Assembly: GCA_015056735.1 (NCBI GenBank) | Contig: SVFT01000011.1 | Coordinates: 1-64,000 of the forward strand | Length of the DNA stretch: 64,000 nucleotides | DNA from: Lachnospiraceae bacterium | GTDB taxonomy: Bacteria; Bacillota; Clostridia; Lachnospirales; Lachnospiraceae | Direction of reading: 5' to 3' | Part shown: positions 1 to 9,370 of the stretch, piece after piece | How positions within the stretch are numbered: position 1 is the stretch's first letter | Layout: the number at the start of each line of letters is the position of its first letter | Notes under the pieces: generated by a model | Seen by the model: only the letters and a program-made list of their open reading frames with translations | Told to the model about the DNA's origin: nothing | Databases searched by the model: none | Program-made: the position numbers and the translations under genes

Positions 1-115
1 GCTTCCTTTTTTACTGCTTTTAGGTTTGTTTCTCTGAATTATTCTCTTAGAATCTTTCAGGGTTGCATTGCTGTTCAATTTTCAAGGTTCTTTGTTGCTC
101 TCTTGTGCGGCAACA
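1..115 (-). other. Probable 5' leader of an rRNA operon, cut by the window edge
   Basis: Read on the minus strand, the transcript from the promoter at 122-150 contains AGAACCTTGAAAATTGAAC. This resembles the conserved sequence found upstream of 16S genes and in the 16S-23S spacers of Firmicutes. No protein frame is convincing here. The rRNA gene itself would lie beyond base 1, so the identification is an inference from the leader motif and the unusually strong promoter. Confidence 0.5.
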
Positions 116-121
116 AAACGT

Positions 122-150
122 AGTATAGCATTCGCCCAAATCAATGTCAA
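122..150 (-). promoter_or_regulatory. Strong sigma-A promoter, probably of an rRNA operon
   Basis: On the minus strand a perfect -35 TTGACA (145-150) is followed after 17 bases by -10 TATACT (122-127). It is the closest consensus match in the window and fires leftwards, away from the lipoprotein terminator at 191-226. No coding sequence follows before the window edge. Confidence 0.8.
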
Positions 151-190
151 CACCTTTTTTCATAAATTTTTCACTTTTTGGACACACTTT

Positions 191-226
191 AAAAAACGCC
201 CGAAAATCGTTGATTTTCAGGCGTTT
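191..226 (-). terminator. Rho-independent terminator after the lipoprotein operon
   Basis: Minus-strand hairpin with arms AACGCCTGAAAATC and GATTTTCGGGCGTT (one G-U type mismatch), followed by a run of T. It closes the operon that ends with the lipoprotein at 266. Confidence 0.85.
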
Positions 227-265
227 TCAATCTCTCGTACATTAACGTTTTGACGCTTTTATGCT

Positions 266-1036
266 TTACTCAAGCGAAGTTGTCGCTTCATTAGAACCAC
301 TTTTCAGTTGCAGTTCGATCCCGTTAAGAGAATCGGCTTCCGCTTCCGTGATCTCACGGATCAAAACCAGATCCCTGTTCTGGCCGGCAGGGATCGTATC
401 TTTATATAGAGAAAGATCATCCAGCAGCATTGTGGAAAGGACATTCTTAAATCCATCTCCGTTTACGGCCACCTTAAATGTTACATTTTGGGCGAACATA
501 TCAAGCTCACGGTCTTCGGACGTCAGATTCGTCACCTTAAACCGAAGAACAAGGAGTTTCGTACCTTCCGTTGCATCCATTGCAAAAAACATATCATCGG
601 ACTCCTCTTCCGGATAGGAATCCGTGATCGTGTGAGAGACGTAATCGATCGAAAAATCATTTATCCCGCAAAAAGGAGCGATCCCCGTAAAAGGCGTTGC
701 AGCTTCTGCCTGGTCCTCGCCTTCCCCGTTCTTCTTTCCTTCACTCTTTTGCTCTTCCTGCTCAGCATTGGCCATTGCAGCCTTTAACGCCTCCAGGTTG
801 GCAATGCGGATCGCCTCTCTTCTGTCCGCTTCCATGATCTCTTCATCGGATGCAAGACGGCTCGTCTCTTCTCCGTGCTGGATCACAAGACTCGTCGCAT
901 ACTCCGAGATCACGCGAGCCTCGTCATCCGTCAGAGTCGGCATATGGTCAAACGCCTGATCAAGCGCAGCACAACCCATGATGCCCGCGGAAAACATGCA
1001 TATGCAAATCAAACAAGCAATTCTCTTCACACTCAT
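266..1036 (-). CDS. Putative lipoprotein of unknown function
   Basis: A 256-residue protein with a lipoprotein signal peptide: Lys/Arg at residues 4-5, a hydrophobic stretch and an IMGC lipobox ending at Cys22, so it should be anchored on the outer face of the membrane. Residues about 40-110 are charged and helical and end in a Glu/Lys/Gly-rich linker. The C-terminal part (about 115-250) looks like a beta-sandwich of the DUF4352/DUF5067 kind, with phrases such as LLVLRFKVTNLTSE. The start is supported by GGGG eight bases upstream. It lies 32 bases after the histidine kinase gene and is followed by a terminator, so it is the last gene of that operon. A role as an extracellular partner of the kinase is possible but unproven. 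Confidence 0.75.
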   Translation of the reverse strand: MSVKRIACLICICMFSAGIMGCAALDQAFDHMPTLTDDEARVISEYATSLVIQHGEETSRLASDEEIMEADRREAIRIANLEALKAAMANAEQEEQKSEGKKNGEGEDQAEAATPFTGIAPFCGINDFSIDYVSHTITDSYPEEESDDMFFAMDATEGTKLLVLRFKVTNLTSEDRELDMFAQNVTFKVAVNGDGFKNVLSTMLLDDLSLYKDTIPAGQNRDLVLIREITEAEADSLNGIELQLKSGSNEATTSLE

Positions 1037-1068
1037 TACCCCAATCCGTATTTTGCGCTTCTATTCTA

Positions 1069-2547
1069 TCATACTTCAACCCAGAATTCCACGCCGTTCG
1101 GGCAATTATGTACACCGTAGGATCCGTTCATCGCTTCCATCATAGCTTTTACGATGGAAAGCCCGATCCCGCTCCCGCCGTACTCTCTCGTACGCGCTTT
1201 ATCTACTTTATAAAACTTCTCCCAAAGATGATCAAGTGCATCCTCCGGGATCGGATCGCCCGTGTTGTAGACGCTGATCCTGGTTTTCTCTCCGTTTCTG
1301 AGCGTACGCACGACGATCTTTTTACTGCCTTTGCAATAATGGATCGCATTGCTGAAAAAATTGCGAAAAACGTCTTCCATCATCGACTCATCCGCCCAGA
1401 TATTGCACGGCTTATCGCCTTCCACCGTACAGGTGATATCTTCGGACCGAAGCAGGATATCGGCCGAACGCACAAACGTATCGATCATCTCCCGCACGTC
1501 AAAGCATTCCACACTGACCGTGCTCTTACCAAACTCGATCTGGTTGAGTGTCAGGAGCTTCTGTACGAGCTCATTCATCTTCCTGGATTCATCCACGATG
1601 ACATCGCAGTAATAATCCCGATTCTCAGGATCGTCGGAAATACCTTCTTTCAGCCCTTCTGCATATCCCTGAATAAGCGCGATCGGCGTTTTCAGCTCAT
1701 GTGACACATTAGAGAGAAAATCTTTTCTCATCTCATCGATCTGCGTCTTACGCTCAACATCCTGCTGCAGCTCACTGTTGGCCGTCTTCAGCTCGGAGAT
1801 CGTCTTTTCCAGCGTCTCGGATAGTTCGTTGATATTTTCACCGAGTGCACCGATCTCATTTTTGCTTTTACCGGTATATTTCGTATCGAAGTTCAGATTC
1901 TTCATCTTATCGGAGATCACAAAAAGCTCCGAAACAGGCTCTGTCACTTTTTTGGAAACAAACCAGATCACGACAGCACTCACCAGGACGGCAACGATGC
2001 CGATAAACCCAAGGAAACGATTCGCGATCCGAACGCTCTCTCGGATACTTTCGATCGGCGTACGAAGGAAGAACAGATTCCCGTTTTGAAGAAAACCCAG
2101 CATCTCCAGATACTCTGTGCGAATCATCGGATCCATCGTCCGTCTGAGCGTATACTGCTCCGTCGTTTCCAATATAATGTCTCTGTTTGCCGCATCCGGT
2201 CCTTTTTGAAAAAAGTCCTCGATCAGCCGCTTTTTCAAAAAATCCGAATCATGCATGGTTGCCTTGAAGGTTTCCGAATTTTCGTCGAGCACCAGCATAT
2301 TGATGTTATAGCGGCCGCAGATCTGCTGCAGTTCAATATCAAAATCACTGTCGTCTATCGTGCCGTCCACATAGGCGGCATTCAGCCTGTCGTATACAGT
2401 GATCAAAGAGCTTTCCTTACGATCGACATAATACGTTTCCAAAAAAGTGCTGTTGATAAACCAGCAAGCAAAGATCGTTCCGATCACAAGCAGGATCACA
2501 ACAGCAGCTAATTGCATCTTTATGGAATGTCTCCATAATTGTTTCAT
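1069..2547 (-). CDS. Membrane sensor histidine kinase (HAMP, HisKA, HATPase)
   Basis: This 492-residue kinase has membrane segments at about 12-32 and 177-198 around an extracellular sensor of roughly 140 residues. A HAMP linker (about 199-250) and a short coiled coil lead to the phospho-acceptor His283 in SHELKTP. The ATPase motifs are intact: N box NFFSNAIHYC, G1 YNTGDPIP and G2 GGSGIGLSI. It belongs to the class that pairs with OmpR-type regulators, yet no regulator gene adjoins it. The nearest orphan OmpR-type regulator is at 8104-8778, across three genes and a gene relic. The gene follows malY by 36 bases and precedes a lipoprotein gene, and it is probably co-transcribed with both. The signal sensed is unknown. 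Confidence 0.93.
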   Translation of the reverse strand: MKQLWRHSIKMQLAAVVILLVIGTIFACWFINSTFLETYYVDRKESSLITVYDRLNAAYVDGTIDDSDFDIELQQICGRYNINMLVLDENSETFKATMHDSDFLKKRLIEDFFQKGPDAANRDIILETTEQYTLRRTMDPMIRTEYLEMLGFLQNGNLFFLRTPIESIRESVRIANRFLGFIGIVAVLVSAVVIWFVSKKVTEPVSELFVISDKMKNLNFDTKYTGKSKNEIGALGENINELSETLEKTISELKTANSELQQDVERKTQIDEMRKDFLSNVSHELKTPIALIQGYAEGLKEGISDDPENRDYYCDVIVDESRKMNELVQKLLTLNQIEFGKSTVSVECFDVREMIDTFVRSADILLRSEDITCTVEGDKPCNIWADESMMEDVFRNFFSNAIHYCKGSKKIVVRTLRNGEKTRISVYNTGDPIPEDALDHLWEKFYKVDKARTREYGGSGIGLSIVKAMMEAMNGSYGVHNCPNGVEFWVEV

Positions 2548-2583
2548 AACACAAACTTTCCGGCGAACCCGATAAGGATCTGC

Positions 2584-3795
2584 CTAAACAAATACATATT
2601 TTGCGAGGCGGTCAAATGCCTCTACGACGCGTGAATGCGGCAGCGCCACATTGATGCGGATCGATCCGTCGTCGTTAAAATGACGCCCGTCCTGATATGC
2701 AACACCGACGTCCCAGCCTGCTTCCATGATCTGATCGAGTGTCTTACCGGACTCTTTCATATAATCGCGGCAGTCCATAAACACCATGTATGTCCCCTGC
2801 GGCATGGAAGCATGACAGCCCTTCAGGTTGTTATTGATAAAATCCGTAGCATAACGGCAGTTTGATTCCAAAACCGCAAGAAGTTCGGAAAGCCATACTT
2901 CACCTTCCGGTTTATAAGCGCCGATCAGTGCATGCATGGAAAGAACATTCATCTCATTATAAGCCGTATACACACCAAAGCGGGTAACTTTCTCACGAAG
3001 GAGCGGGTTCTTGATAATGTGATAGCTTCCGATCAGACCGGCAAGATTAAATGTTTTGGACGGTGCGTAAAGAGCGACGGTTCTGCTTGCTGCATCCTTG
3101 CTGACGGTAATCGTCGGTATATGGGTATATCCGGGCATGATAAGATCCGACCAGATCTCGTCACTGATGACAACGCAATCATGCTTTTTAAAAAGCTCCA
3201 TTGCCTTCTCGATCTCCCATCTCTCCCAAACGCGTCCGGTCGGATTATGCGGAGAGCAAAAAATCGCAAGATGCGCTCCACTCTCCGATAATTTACGTTC
3301 CATATCATCAAAGTCCATCCTCCAGACGCCTTCCGAATCCTTAACAATCGGACTTAAGATCGGTCTTCGTCCCGTATGTTCGAGGTCCTCCATAAACCCC
3401 ACATAGGTCGGACTATGAAGAAAGACGGCATCACCCGGCTGCGTCACCGTATTGATCGTACTGGTGATTCCGCCGTGTACACCATTCTCATAACCGATCA
3501 TATCAGCCGTCAGATCCGTATATCCATAATGCTTCTTCTGCCAATCTATAATGCTTTCATAATACGCATCCGATGCGGAAAAGTAACCAAACAGCGGATG
3601 CTGCAACCTTTCTTCAATCGCACGCACGATACTGGGCGCCGTCTCAAAATTCATGTCCGCAACCCACATCGGAATCTCATCAAACCCGGGCTTTGCGCCC
3701 TTTGGCTCAAAGCCCCACTTGATCTTTCCGATGCTGTCAACCGCCGTCGCATCTTTTCCCCGTCTGTCAATGAGCTTTGTGAAATTGTAGTTCAT
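2584..3795 (-). CDS. malY: MalY/PatB-type aminotransferase, probable cystathionine beta-lyase
   Basis: A 403-residue fold-type I PLP enzyme of the MalY/PatB family, whose members cleave C-S bonds of cystathionine or cysteine to release a thiol or H2S, pyruvate and ammonia. Family features include the N-terminal WGFEP and PMWVADMNF phrases, FCSPHNPTGRVW, the cofactor-binding SDEIWSDL and the PLP lysine in YAPSKTFNLAGL. Length is normal for the family. AGGAGG lies 14 bases before the ATG, a rather long spacing. The gene sits 18 bases after the hydrogenase-like sensor and 36 bases before the kinase. Substrate cannot be read from sequence, and some members serve mainly as regulators or aminotransferases. 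Confidence 0.88.
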   Translation of the reverse strand: MNYNFTKLIDRRGKDATAVDSIGKIKWGFEPKGAKPGFDEIPMWVADMNFETAPSIVRAIEERLQHPLFGYFSASDAYYESIIDWQKKHYGYTDLTADMIGYENGVHGGITSTINTVTQPGDAVFLHSPTYVGFMEDLEHTGRRPILSPIVKDSEGVWRMDFDDMERKLSESGAHLAIFCSPHNPTGRVWERWEIEKAMELFKKHDCVVISDEIWSDLIMPGYTHIPTITVSKDAASRTVALYAPSKTFNLAGLIGSYHIIKNPLLREKVTRFGVYTAYNEMNVLSMHALIGAYKPEGEVWLSELLAVLESNCRYATDFINNNLKGCHASMPQGTYMVFMDCRDYMKESGKTLDQIMEAGWDVGVAYQDGRHFNDDGSIRINVALPHSRVVEAFDRLAKYVFV

Positions 3796-3813
3796 AATAA
3801 AACCGAAAACCTC

Positions 3814-5745
3814 CTATGACTCAAGCACCTGCTTCAACGAGTTTTCTACATTTTTGGTCAGCGACTGCATCATGCTGACGGATGCCGCCGTCTCTTCGGA
3901 AGCAGCTACAAGATTCTGCGCCCGATCGTTTACGCTTTCAACGATCTGAGACAGACGTCCGGATTCCTGCACGAGTTTACTGATCGTCTCCCTGATGTCA
4001 TTGTTGTTCTTATTGCTGTCATCTGCCGTTGTCTTCGAATTGTCCGCGAGCGTCTTGATCTCGTTTGCAACAACCGCAAAGCCCTTCCCCGCTTCACCGG
4101 CACGCGCCGCTTCGATCGAAGCATTCAGCGCCAGCAGATTGGTCTGGCTGGAGATTGAGATGACATCCGCATTGTTCGCTTCCATTTTACCAAGAAATCC
4201 TTCGATTGAGGAAAGAACTTCCTCCAGATTTTTTGCAAATGCATCTACTTCCGCCATCGATTTTGAAATGCCGTTTGTCTGAACAGCATTGTCCGCGCTG
4301 GCTTTCTCGATCTGTGAGATAGATTCCATCAGATTTTCAAAGTTCTCGTTGATACCGGCCGTTACGGACGCTTTCTTTTCATTCATCGCATCTCTTGCAT
4401 GCTGAACCTCGTCCGCAAGCGCAACCGCCTTATCCTTCTCCTCATATGCCCTGTCTTTGATATAGTGCACACAGTTATGATGATGACTGAATCCGTTGAA
4501 AATTGCAACCGCCATGTCTTTACAGGTATCGTATCCGCAGCAGCTGCAGTCAATATGGCGTTTTTCGTCGGTATCTTTCTTCATCTTAGCGAAAATGGCA
4601 TCAAGCTCAGCATTTGAAGGGATCCGATACTTGCAGTCCGCACTTCGATCCGTATATTTCCGCACAAAATCGTCCAGCTTGAGGTTTGAAAACTGTCTGT
4701 TCAACGCCGCAAGTCTCTTCTCGGGCGTCAGATCCCGTCCCCATGCCGACTTTTTAGAGCCGTTTTTACTATCATGCTTGATCTTCTGGATTGCCATGAA
4801 AACATCTTCATTGAGTGACTTGCGATTCTCCGTACCGGTTCCGTAGAGACAGCCGTTTGTGCAGTTCAAGGCATCCACAAAAAGATATGATGTCCGGCCG
4901 CCTTTGATCCTGTCCGCATTACGCTGCAGGTACTCATACATATGATGCTCGCCCTCCATCTGGCGCACGAGCGCATCCTCGCCAAGAAGCCAATAAACAT
5001 TCTCTTTCAGGCCGCCCGGCATCGGATAGATCGATCCCAATCCGTACTCAATCTCGTCCTTGTACGGCTTTGCGCCGCTTACGGGATGTTCCTTCAGATA
5101 TTTCACCAGCTTGGCAAATGTCAGGTTATACGAAACGATGTTTTTGTTGTTCGGATCATCGATCTCATTCTTCTTTGCGATACAAGGACTGATAAAGGCC
5201 AGCTTATCCTGCACGCCAAGATACTTCTTAACATAGATCGCCGCACACATCATAGGACTCTGCACCGGCATGAGTTTCGGCAGGATCTCCGGAAGATACC
5301 TCTCTATATAGCCGACAACGGCAGGGCACGGCTGTGAAATGCTTCCGTAATACTTATGTTCCGTAATGTATTTGATGTAGCCCCATGTCGTGATATCCGC
5401 GCCGAAGGACACGCTGATAAAACGGTTCACGCCAAGGGCTTTGAGCATGCCGAGGTAGTTCTCGTATTCACGCGGATAGTTTGCGAGAAATGCCGGCGCA
5501 ATCAAAACCGAAATCTTTTCACCGCGCTTTAAGTCCGCAAAAAAATCATCCACATCATCTTTGTATACACGGGCATTGTGCTCACAGGTATCAATGCAAG
5601 CGCCGCATGCGATACATTTTTTCTGATCCACTTCAATCACATTGCCTCTGTCCTTCTCGACAGCGACATTGGCTCCGACGCAGCTGCAGGCCCTGATACA
5701 GCGGTTACAACCGATACAGTTTTCATTGGTTTGAACGATACCCAT
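3814..5745 (-). CDS. [FeFe]-hydrogenase-like soluble chemoreceptor
   Basis: A 643-residue fusion. Residues 1-60 carry two [4Fe-4S] motifs (Cys10/13/16/20 and Cys44/47/50/54). Residues about 75-310 are an [FeFe]-hydrogenase H-cluster domain with L1 QPCPAVV (Cys140), L2 SPCIAKKNE (Cys188) and L3 NCTNGC (Cys295, Cys299). Residues about 395-430 are a further Fe-S domain (CCGYDTC). The C-terminal 200 residues are a methyl-accepting signalling domain with the conserved tip [19 protein letters not shown]. There is no membrane segment. The L motifs deviate from catalytic TSCCPxW/MPCxxK forms, as in sensory hydrogenases, so a cytoplasmic H2 or redox sensor signalling to CheA is likely. AAGGAG precedes the ATG. 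It sits between the symporter (11-base gap) and malY. Confidence 0.9.
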   Translation of the reverse strand: MGIVQTNENCIGCNRCIRACSCVGANVAVEKDRGNVIEVDQKKCIACGACIDTCEHNARVYKDDVDDFFADLKRGEKISVLIAPAFLANYPREYENYLGMLKALGVNRFISVSFGADITTWGYIKYITEHKYYGSISQPCPAVVGYIERYLPEILPKLMPVQSPMMCAAIYVKKYLGVQDKLAFISPCIAKKNEIDDPNNKNIVSYNLTFAKLVKYLKEHPVSGAKPYKDEIEYGLGSIYPMPGGLKENVYWLLGEDALVRQMEGEHHMYEYLQRNADRIKGGRTSYLFVDALNCTNGCLYGTGTENRKSLNEDVFMAIQKIKHDSKNGSKKSAWGRDLTPEKRLAALNRQFSNLKLDDFVRKYTDRSADCKYRIPSNAELDAIFAKMKKDTDEKRHIDCSCCGYDTCKDMAVAIFNGFSHHHNCVHYIKDRAYEEKDKAVALADEVQHARDAMNEKKASVTAGINENFENLMESISQIEKASADNAVQTNGISKSMAEVDAFAKNLEEVLSSIEGFLGKMEANNADVISISSQTNLLALNASIEAARAGEAGKGFAVVANEIKTLADNSKTTADDSNKNNNDIRETISKLVQESGRLSQIVESVNDRAQNLVAASEETAASVSMMQSLTKNVENSLKQVLES

Positions 5746-5756
5746 CAGTAATCTCC

Positions 5757-7406
5757 TTATTTATACTTGGAAAGATCCATCATATGCTCATGCTTTGCAA
5801 CAACGGTTGTTACAACTGCATCACCGGTTGCATTCGCACAGGTCTGCGCCATACCGACGATCGGATAGAGACCCATGATCAGACTGATCGCTTCTGCGGG
5901 AATACCGATCTGCGGGATAAGGAGTGCAATGCAGACAAGATTACCGCCGGGAACACCGGGACTTCCCAAAGAAAGTACGATGATCGAGATAAAGAGCGAG
6001 ATCAAAACGTTGCTCGTTACAGGCACACCGAAAATCTTTGCAAAAAACAGGGCCGATATAATCAGTGTAATGCAGCTTCCATCCATATTGACCGTCGCAC
6101 CGAGCGGCAGTGAAAATGAATAAACCTTAGGCGATACACCCACCTCGTCGATCTGCTTCATCGATGTAGGAAGCGCGGCATTACTGGATGCAAGTGTAAA
6201 TGCAGTGATCGAGGCCGGATAAAACTTTCTCAGGAAAATAAACGGATTCAAACCGCCAACGATCATCAGGATCAGCACGTATACCAGGATCATCAGGGCA
6301 ACGCCGAAATAGATAACGGGAACCCAAAGGATCACACTGACAAGATCACCGAGTTTCATAGAGATCATCATCTTGGCCATGGAACAAAATACAACAAGCG
6401 GAATAAATTTTACCAAAGCGGTTGTGATCGCGCTAAAGATCTTATCAAAGGCGGAAAGAAAATCTCTTGCAATAGGATATTTCCTTGCCAGAACGGATGC
6501 CGCAAGCCCCATGCACACAGCAATAAAGATGATCTGAAGCATGTCGGATTTCTGGAACGGCGTCACGATATCACTCGGCACGATCCCAACGATCGTATCT
6601 TTAATGGAAATGTTAACGCCCTCGCTCTTGGCAAGTGTAGCTGCCGCCTCTTCCGCGGAGACAGCCGATGCAACCGATGGACTACCGATCGGAAAGATCT
6701 GATACGTCAGGTATCCGATACAGATCGCGATCGCCGATGTGATCACATAAAAGATCATGACCTTAACGGCAATACGGCCGAGTGCCTTAATATCACCGAA
6801 GTCAGCAACACTTGCTGCGATCGAGAAAAATACAAGAGGGGCAACGACCATCTTCAGGACGTTCATAAAGACCGTGTAGACCGGCACAAACGTATACGTG
6901 CTGATCCCTTTTGAAACATCCGCAGGAAGGAATTTCTGCATAAGAAGGCCGACACCGATACCGAGAACAAGCGCAAGAAGCGTGAAGCAAAGTCCGGCAT
7001 ACGGCGATTTCTGGACGTGGATAACCGCAGTATTCACACCGCTGCTGTTCTGGATCGTCAGGTTATCGCCGAGGATCTTGGAGATCATTTTGCGAAGAAC
7101 AGAATTTGCCTCAGCATCTTCCTGATCGAACAAAAGCTCTCGCTCAATATCGGCTGCGTCAAAGGAAGATCCCTTCGCTTTGCATCTGATGGTCACATTT
7201 CCGAGCACACCACTGATCTCAAGCTTCATCTGCTCTTCCGGACCGGATGCATTCGCGATCATTTTTGCGACCACTTCTTCTGCTGTTAAGAGCGTTTTTG
7301 CAATCACCTTCGACGAAATATTTCTGGCTTCCAAAGCGTTTCGAAGAAACTTCATTCCCTCCGGAATGGCGGCCGCATTACAAGATAGTTTCATTGTACT
7401 TCCCAT
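5757..7406 (-). CDS. Dicarboxylate/amino acid:cation symporter with an N-terminal ATPase-like domain
   Basis: The ATG at 7406 is chosen because AAAGGAG lies just upstream; a 27-codon upstream extension has no such site. The protein has 549 residues. Residues about 125-549 are a DAACS (glutamate/aspartate/dicarboxylate:cation) transporter with many membrane helices, the [11 protein letters not shown] hairpin and NMDGSCITL cation/substrate motif. The first 120 residues are soluble and look like a degenerate anti-sigma-type HATPase fold, with [15 protein letters not shown] resembling its N-box helix but no clear G boxes. Such a domain could gate or regulate transport; that is inference. It is the first gene of the five-gene operon. 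Its substrate, probably an amino or dicarboxylic acid, is not determinable. Confidence 0.88.
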   Translation of the reverse strand: MGSTMKLSCNAAAIPEGMKFLRNALEARNISSKVIAKTLLTAEEVVAKMIANASGPEEQMKLEISGVLGNVTIRCKAKGSSFDAADIERELLFDQEDAEANSVLRKMISKILGDNLTIQNSSGVNTAVIHVQKSPYAGLCFTLLALVLGIGVGLLMQKFLPADVSKGISTYTFVPVYTVFMNVLKMVVAPLVFFSIAASVADFGDIKALGRIAVKVMIFYVITSAIAICIGYLTYQIFPIGSPSVASAVSAEEAAATLAKSEGVNISIKDTIVGIVPSDIVTPFQKSDMLQIIFIAVCMGLAASVLARKYPIARDFLSAFDKIFSAITTALVKFIPLVVFCSMAKMMISMKLGDLVSVILWVPVIYFGVALMILVYVLILMIVGGLNPFIFLRKFYPASITAFTLASSNAALPTSMKQIDEVGVSPKVYSFSLPLGATVNMDGSCITLIISALFFAKIFGVPVTSNVLISLFISIIVLSLGSPGVPGGNLVCIALLIPQIGIPAEAISLIMGLYPIVGMAQTCANATGDAVVTTVVAKHEHMMDLSKYK

Positions 7407-7496
7407 ACGCTTTCTCCTTTCAGACCATTTGGTTTGATTCGGTAATCCTGACACTATATTGGTTGATTTGCCTCGAATTGTCAGCAATTATTTATC

Positions 7497-7502
7497 ATTA
7501 TA
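7497..7502 (-). promoter_or_regulatory. Extended -10 promoter for the symporter operon
   Basis: On the minus strand TGGTATAAT gives an extended -10 (TATAAT at 7497-7502). No good -35 is visible 17 bases upstream. The implied transcript has a leader of about 85 bases before the ATG at 7406, with no recognisable riboswitch. Confidence 0.65.
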
Positions 7503-7532
7503 CCACAAGGACTGATATTTTTGTTTAAAATT

Positions 7533-7584
7533 ATTTAAAAAATAAGCACCCGATGTGTCCTGTTTCCAAGCCGCACTGGGTGCT
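7533..7584 (-). terminator. Probable terminator after the response regulator/pseudogene region
   Basis: Minus-strand arms AGCACCC (7578-7584) and GGGTGCT (7545-7551) enclose a long 26-base loop and are followed by an A/T-rich tract with six T. The long loop makes it weaker than the other terminators here. Confidence 0.55.
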
Positions 7585-7596
7585 CCCCTTTTTTCA

Positions 7597-8046
7597 CTAT
7601 GTATCCAGGCGCATCAGGACTTTCATCGTTGTTTCGCGATGATCGTCGATATACTCATATGCCTCCCGGAATTCTTTAAGATCAAAGAATTTGCTCATAA
7701 GCGGTTTCAACCTTATCTCACCGCTTTACAATTTCACAAATTCCCTATGTGCTATATAACCTGTATTTCCATGTAAAACGCCCTCTATTTCACAGGATAT
7801 TCCGTTCTCACGAAGGACGTTGCAGAAGGCAGCGGCATAAACGTCTGTCTCACCACCCTGATTTAAAACGATGCAGAAACGTTCAGGAAGCGCGATCATC
7901 TCAAGAACCGTCTGCGGTCCCTCCGCCGGATCATTCTTAAAGAGCCCCGCTGCCTCCTTTACCTTTGCAAGCGCGTCATGGAACACACCGGCTCCATGTT
8001 TTAATGTAACAAGGTCTTCATGATTTCTTTCGACGATATTCAACAT
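7597..8046 (-). pseudogene. Remnant of a zinc-type alcohol dehydrogenase
   Basis: Reading frame 8046-7729 ends in HGNTGYIAHREFVKL and a TAA (7726-7728). The same frame then continues without a break as SGEIRLKPLMSKFFDLKEF and on to RETTMKVLMRLDT, ending in TAG at 7597. This matches the typical C-terminus of medium-chain zinc alcohol/polyol dehydrogenases, so the TAA is a nonsense mutation inside the old gene. The first 150 residues, with the zinc ligands and catalytic domain, are missing. The stretch before about residue 45 of the remaining frame is not clearly recognisable. The assignment of the C-terminal half is good; that of the rest is weaker. Confidence 0.65.
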
Positions 8047-8103
8047 AACTCTGCTGTCTCTTTTCCCAACGTGTTTTCAATCCGCCGCAAGGAAGTATTA
8101 TGC

Positions 8104-8778
8104 TTATCCCTCGAATTTATAACCCATCCCCCAGATCGTTTTAATGGCTTCACCCTTATCACCGATCTTACTGCGCAGCTTCTTCACATGCGTATCGATG
8201 GTACGGGCATCGCCGAAATAATCATAGTTCCAGACGTTATTCAGGATCTTTTCACGGGAAAGCGCGATCCCCTTATTCTCCATAAAGTACGAAAGCAGTT
8301 CGAACTCTTTGTAGCTGAGTTCAACAGGCACACCGTCGACGGTCACCTGATGCGCATTCTTGTCCAGAACGATACCGCCCGCTTCAAGAACCGCCTCATC
8401 GCTTCCCTGCATCGTACGCCTTAGGATCGCTTCCACGCGGGCTACCAGGATCTTGGGACTGAACGGCTTGGTGATGTATTCATCCACCCCCAGTTCAAAG
8501 CCGAGGAGTTCATCCCGTTCATCGGATTTTGCCGTCAGCATGATGATCGGTACTTTTGAATATGTACGGATCTGACGACAAACCTCCCATCCGTCCATCT
8601 GTGGCATCATAACATCCAAGAGAATCAGTGCGATATCCTGCCTGTCAAAAAAAAGGTCCGTCGCCGTTTTTCCATTCTCTGCTTCCAGCACTTCATATCC
8701 CGCTTTTGTCAAAAAGTCGCGCACCAGTTTGCGCATCCTGCTCTCGTCATCCACGACCAGTATCTTGATCTTGTCCAT
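8104..8778 (-). CDS. OmpR/PhoB-family response regulator
   Basis: The ATG at 8778 follows GGAGGACAAAA, so it is preferred over an upstream in-frame ATG 17 codons earlier. The 224-residue protein has a receiver domain with acidic pocket Asp10/Asp11, phospho-acceptor Asp55 in LLDVMMP, and the conserved Lys in YITKPFSP. A C-terminal winged-helix DNA-binding domain follows (LSYKEFELLSYFMENKG, then DARTIDTHVKKLRSKIG). The start overlaps the end of the upstream membrane-protein gene by 32 bases, which suggests translational coupling. No kinase gene is adjacent; the best candidate partner is at 1069-2547. Target genes are unknown. Confidence 0.93.
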   Translation of the reverse strand: MDKIKILVVDDESRMRKLVRDFLTKAGYEVLEAENGKTATDLFFDRQDIALILLDVMMPQMDGWEVCRQIRTYSKVPIIMLTAKSDERDELLGFELGVDEYITKPFSPKILVARVEAILRRTMQGSDEAVLEAGGIVLDKNAHQVTVDGVPVELSYKEFELLSYFMENKGIALSREKILNNVWNYDYFGDARTIDTHVKKLRSKIGDKGEAIKTIWGMGYKFEG

Positions 8779-9364
8779 TTTTGTCCTCCAAGCTCTGTCC
8801 ATGATTTTGATCTTCGATCTGCAATGCACGCTCTTTTTCCCTGATCACCTCTTCACGCTTTGTCAGCTGCGCATCCCAGTCTGCGTATTTATTCTGCACT
8901 GTCCTCTCATAATTCAGGATCGTCGGCGAGTCTCCCGTGATCGAGATCACAAACATGCCGATAATCAGAATGAGCAGAAAGATGTTCAGTAAGATAGACC
9001 CTCTTAAGAGGCGCCTGAACTCACGCTGATCGTCATTCTTTTTCGGAGAAGTGAATGCTCGTTTCGGGCGGTCTTCTTCCGGATCGTAACTGTATACCTG
9101 ATGAAGCGGGATCACGCTCATCGCATCCCCAAGACCGTTCGATATGAGAAAATCACGCAGTTTTTCCAGATACTTAAACCCGACGGGCGTCGTGAACACA
9201 CGCCCTTCCACAAGCTTATTGTAAGCCACGAGCACGCTCTTTGGATTATCATAATGCATCCGCTCTTCCAAATATGCTATTTTGGCCTGTTCCGCTTTTG
9301 CAAGTTCTACGTCCTTATCAGAGCCGAACAGATACCCTCCTACCTGACGTTCTTCTTTTTCCAT
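8747..9364 (-). CDS. Single-pass membrane protein of unknown function
   Basis: A 205-residue protein that I cannot assign to a named family. Residues 1-120 are soluble, with a globular-looking part (SVLVAYNKLVEGRVFTTPVG). One membrane helix lies at about 124-146 (LLRGSILLNIFLLILIIGMF). The C-terminal 55 residues are a charged, probably coiled-coil tail. AGGAG stands four bases before the ATG. The gene lies 6 bases after the phosphodiesterase gene and overlaps the response regulator gene by 32 bases, so the three appear to form one transcript. A role connected with c-di-GMP or the regulator is suggested only by this position. Confidence 0.8.
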   Translation of the reverse strand: MEKEERQVGGYLFGSDKDVELAKAEQAKIAYLEERMHYDNPKSVLVAYNKLVEGRVFTTPVGFKYLEKLRDFLISNGLGDAMSVIPLHQVYSYDPEEDRPKRAFTSPKKNDDQREFRRLLRGSILLNIFLLILIIGMFVISITGDSPTILNYERTVQNKYADWDAQLTKREEVIREKERALQIEDQNHGQSLEDKNGQDQDTGRG

Positions 9365-9370
9365 GATCTC

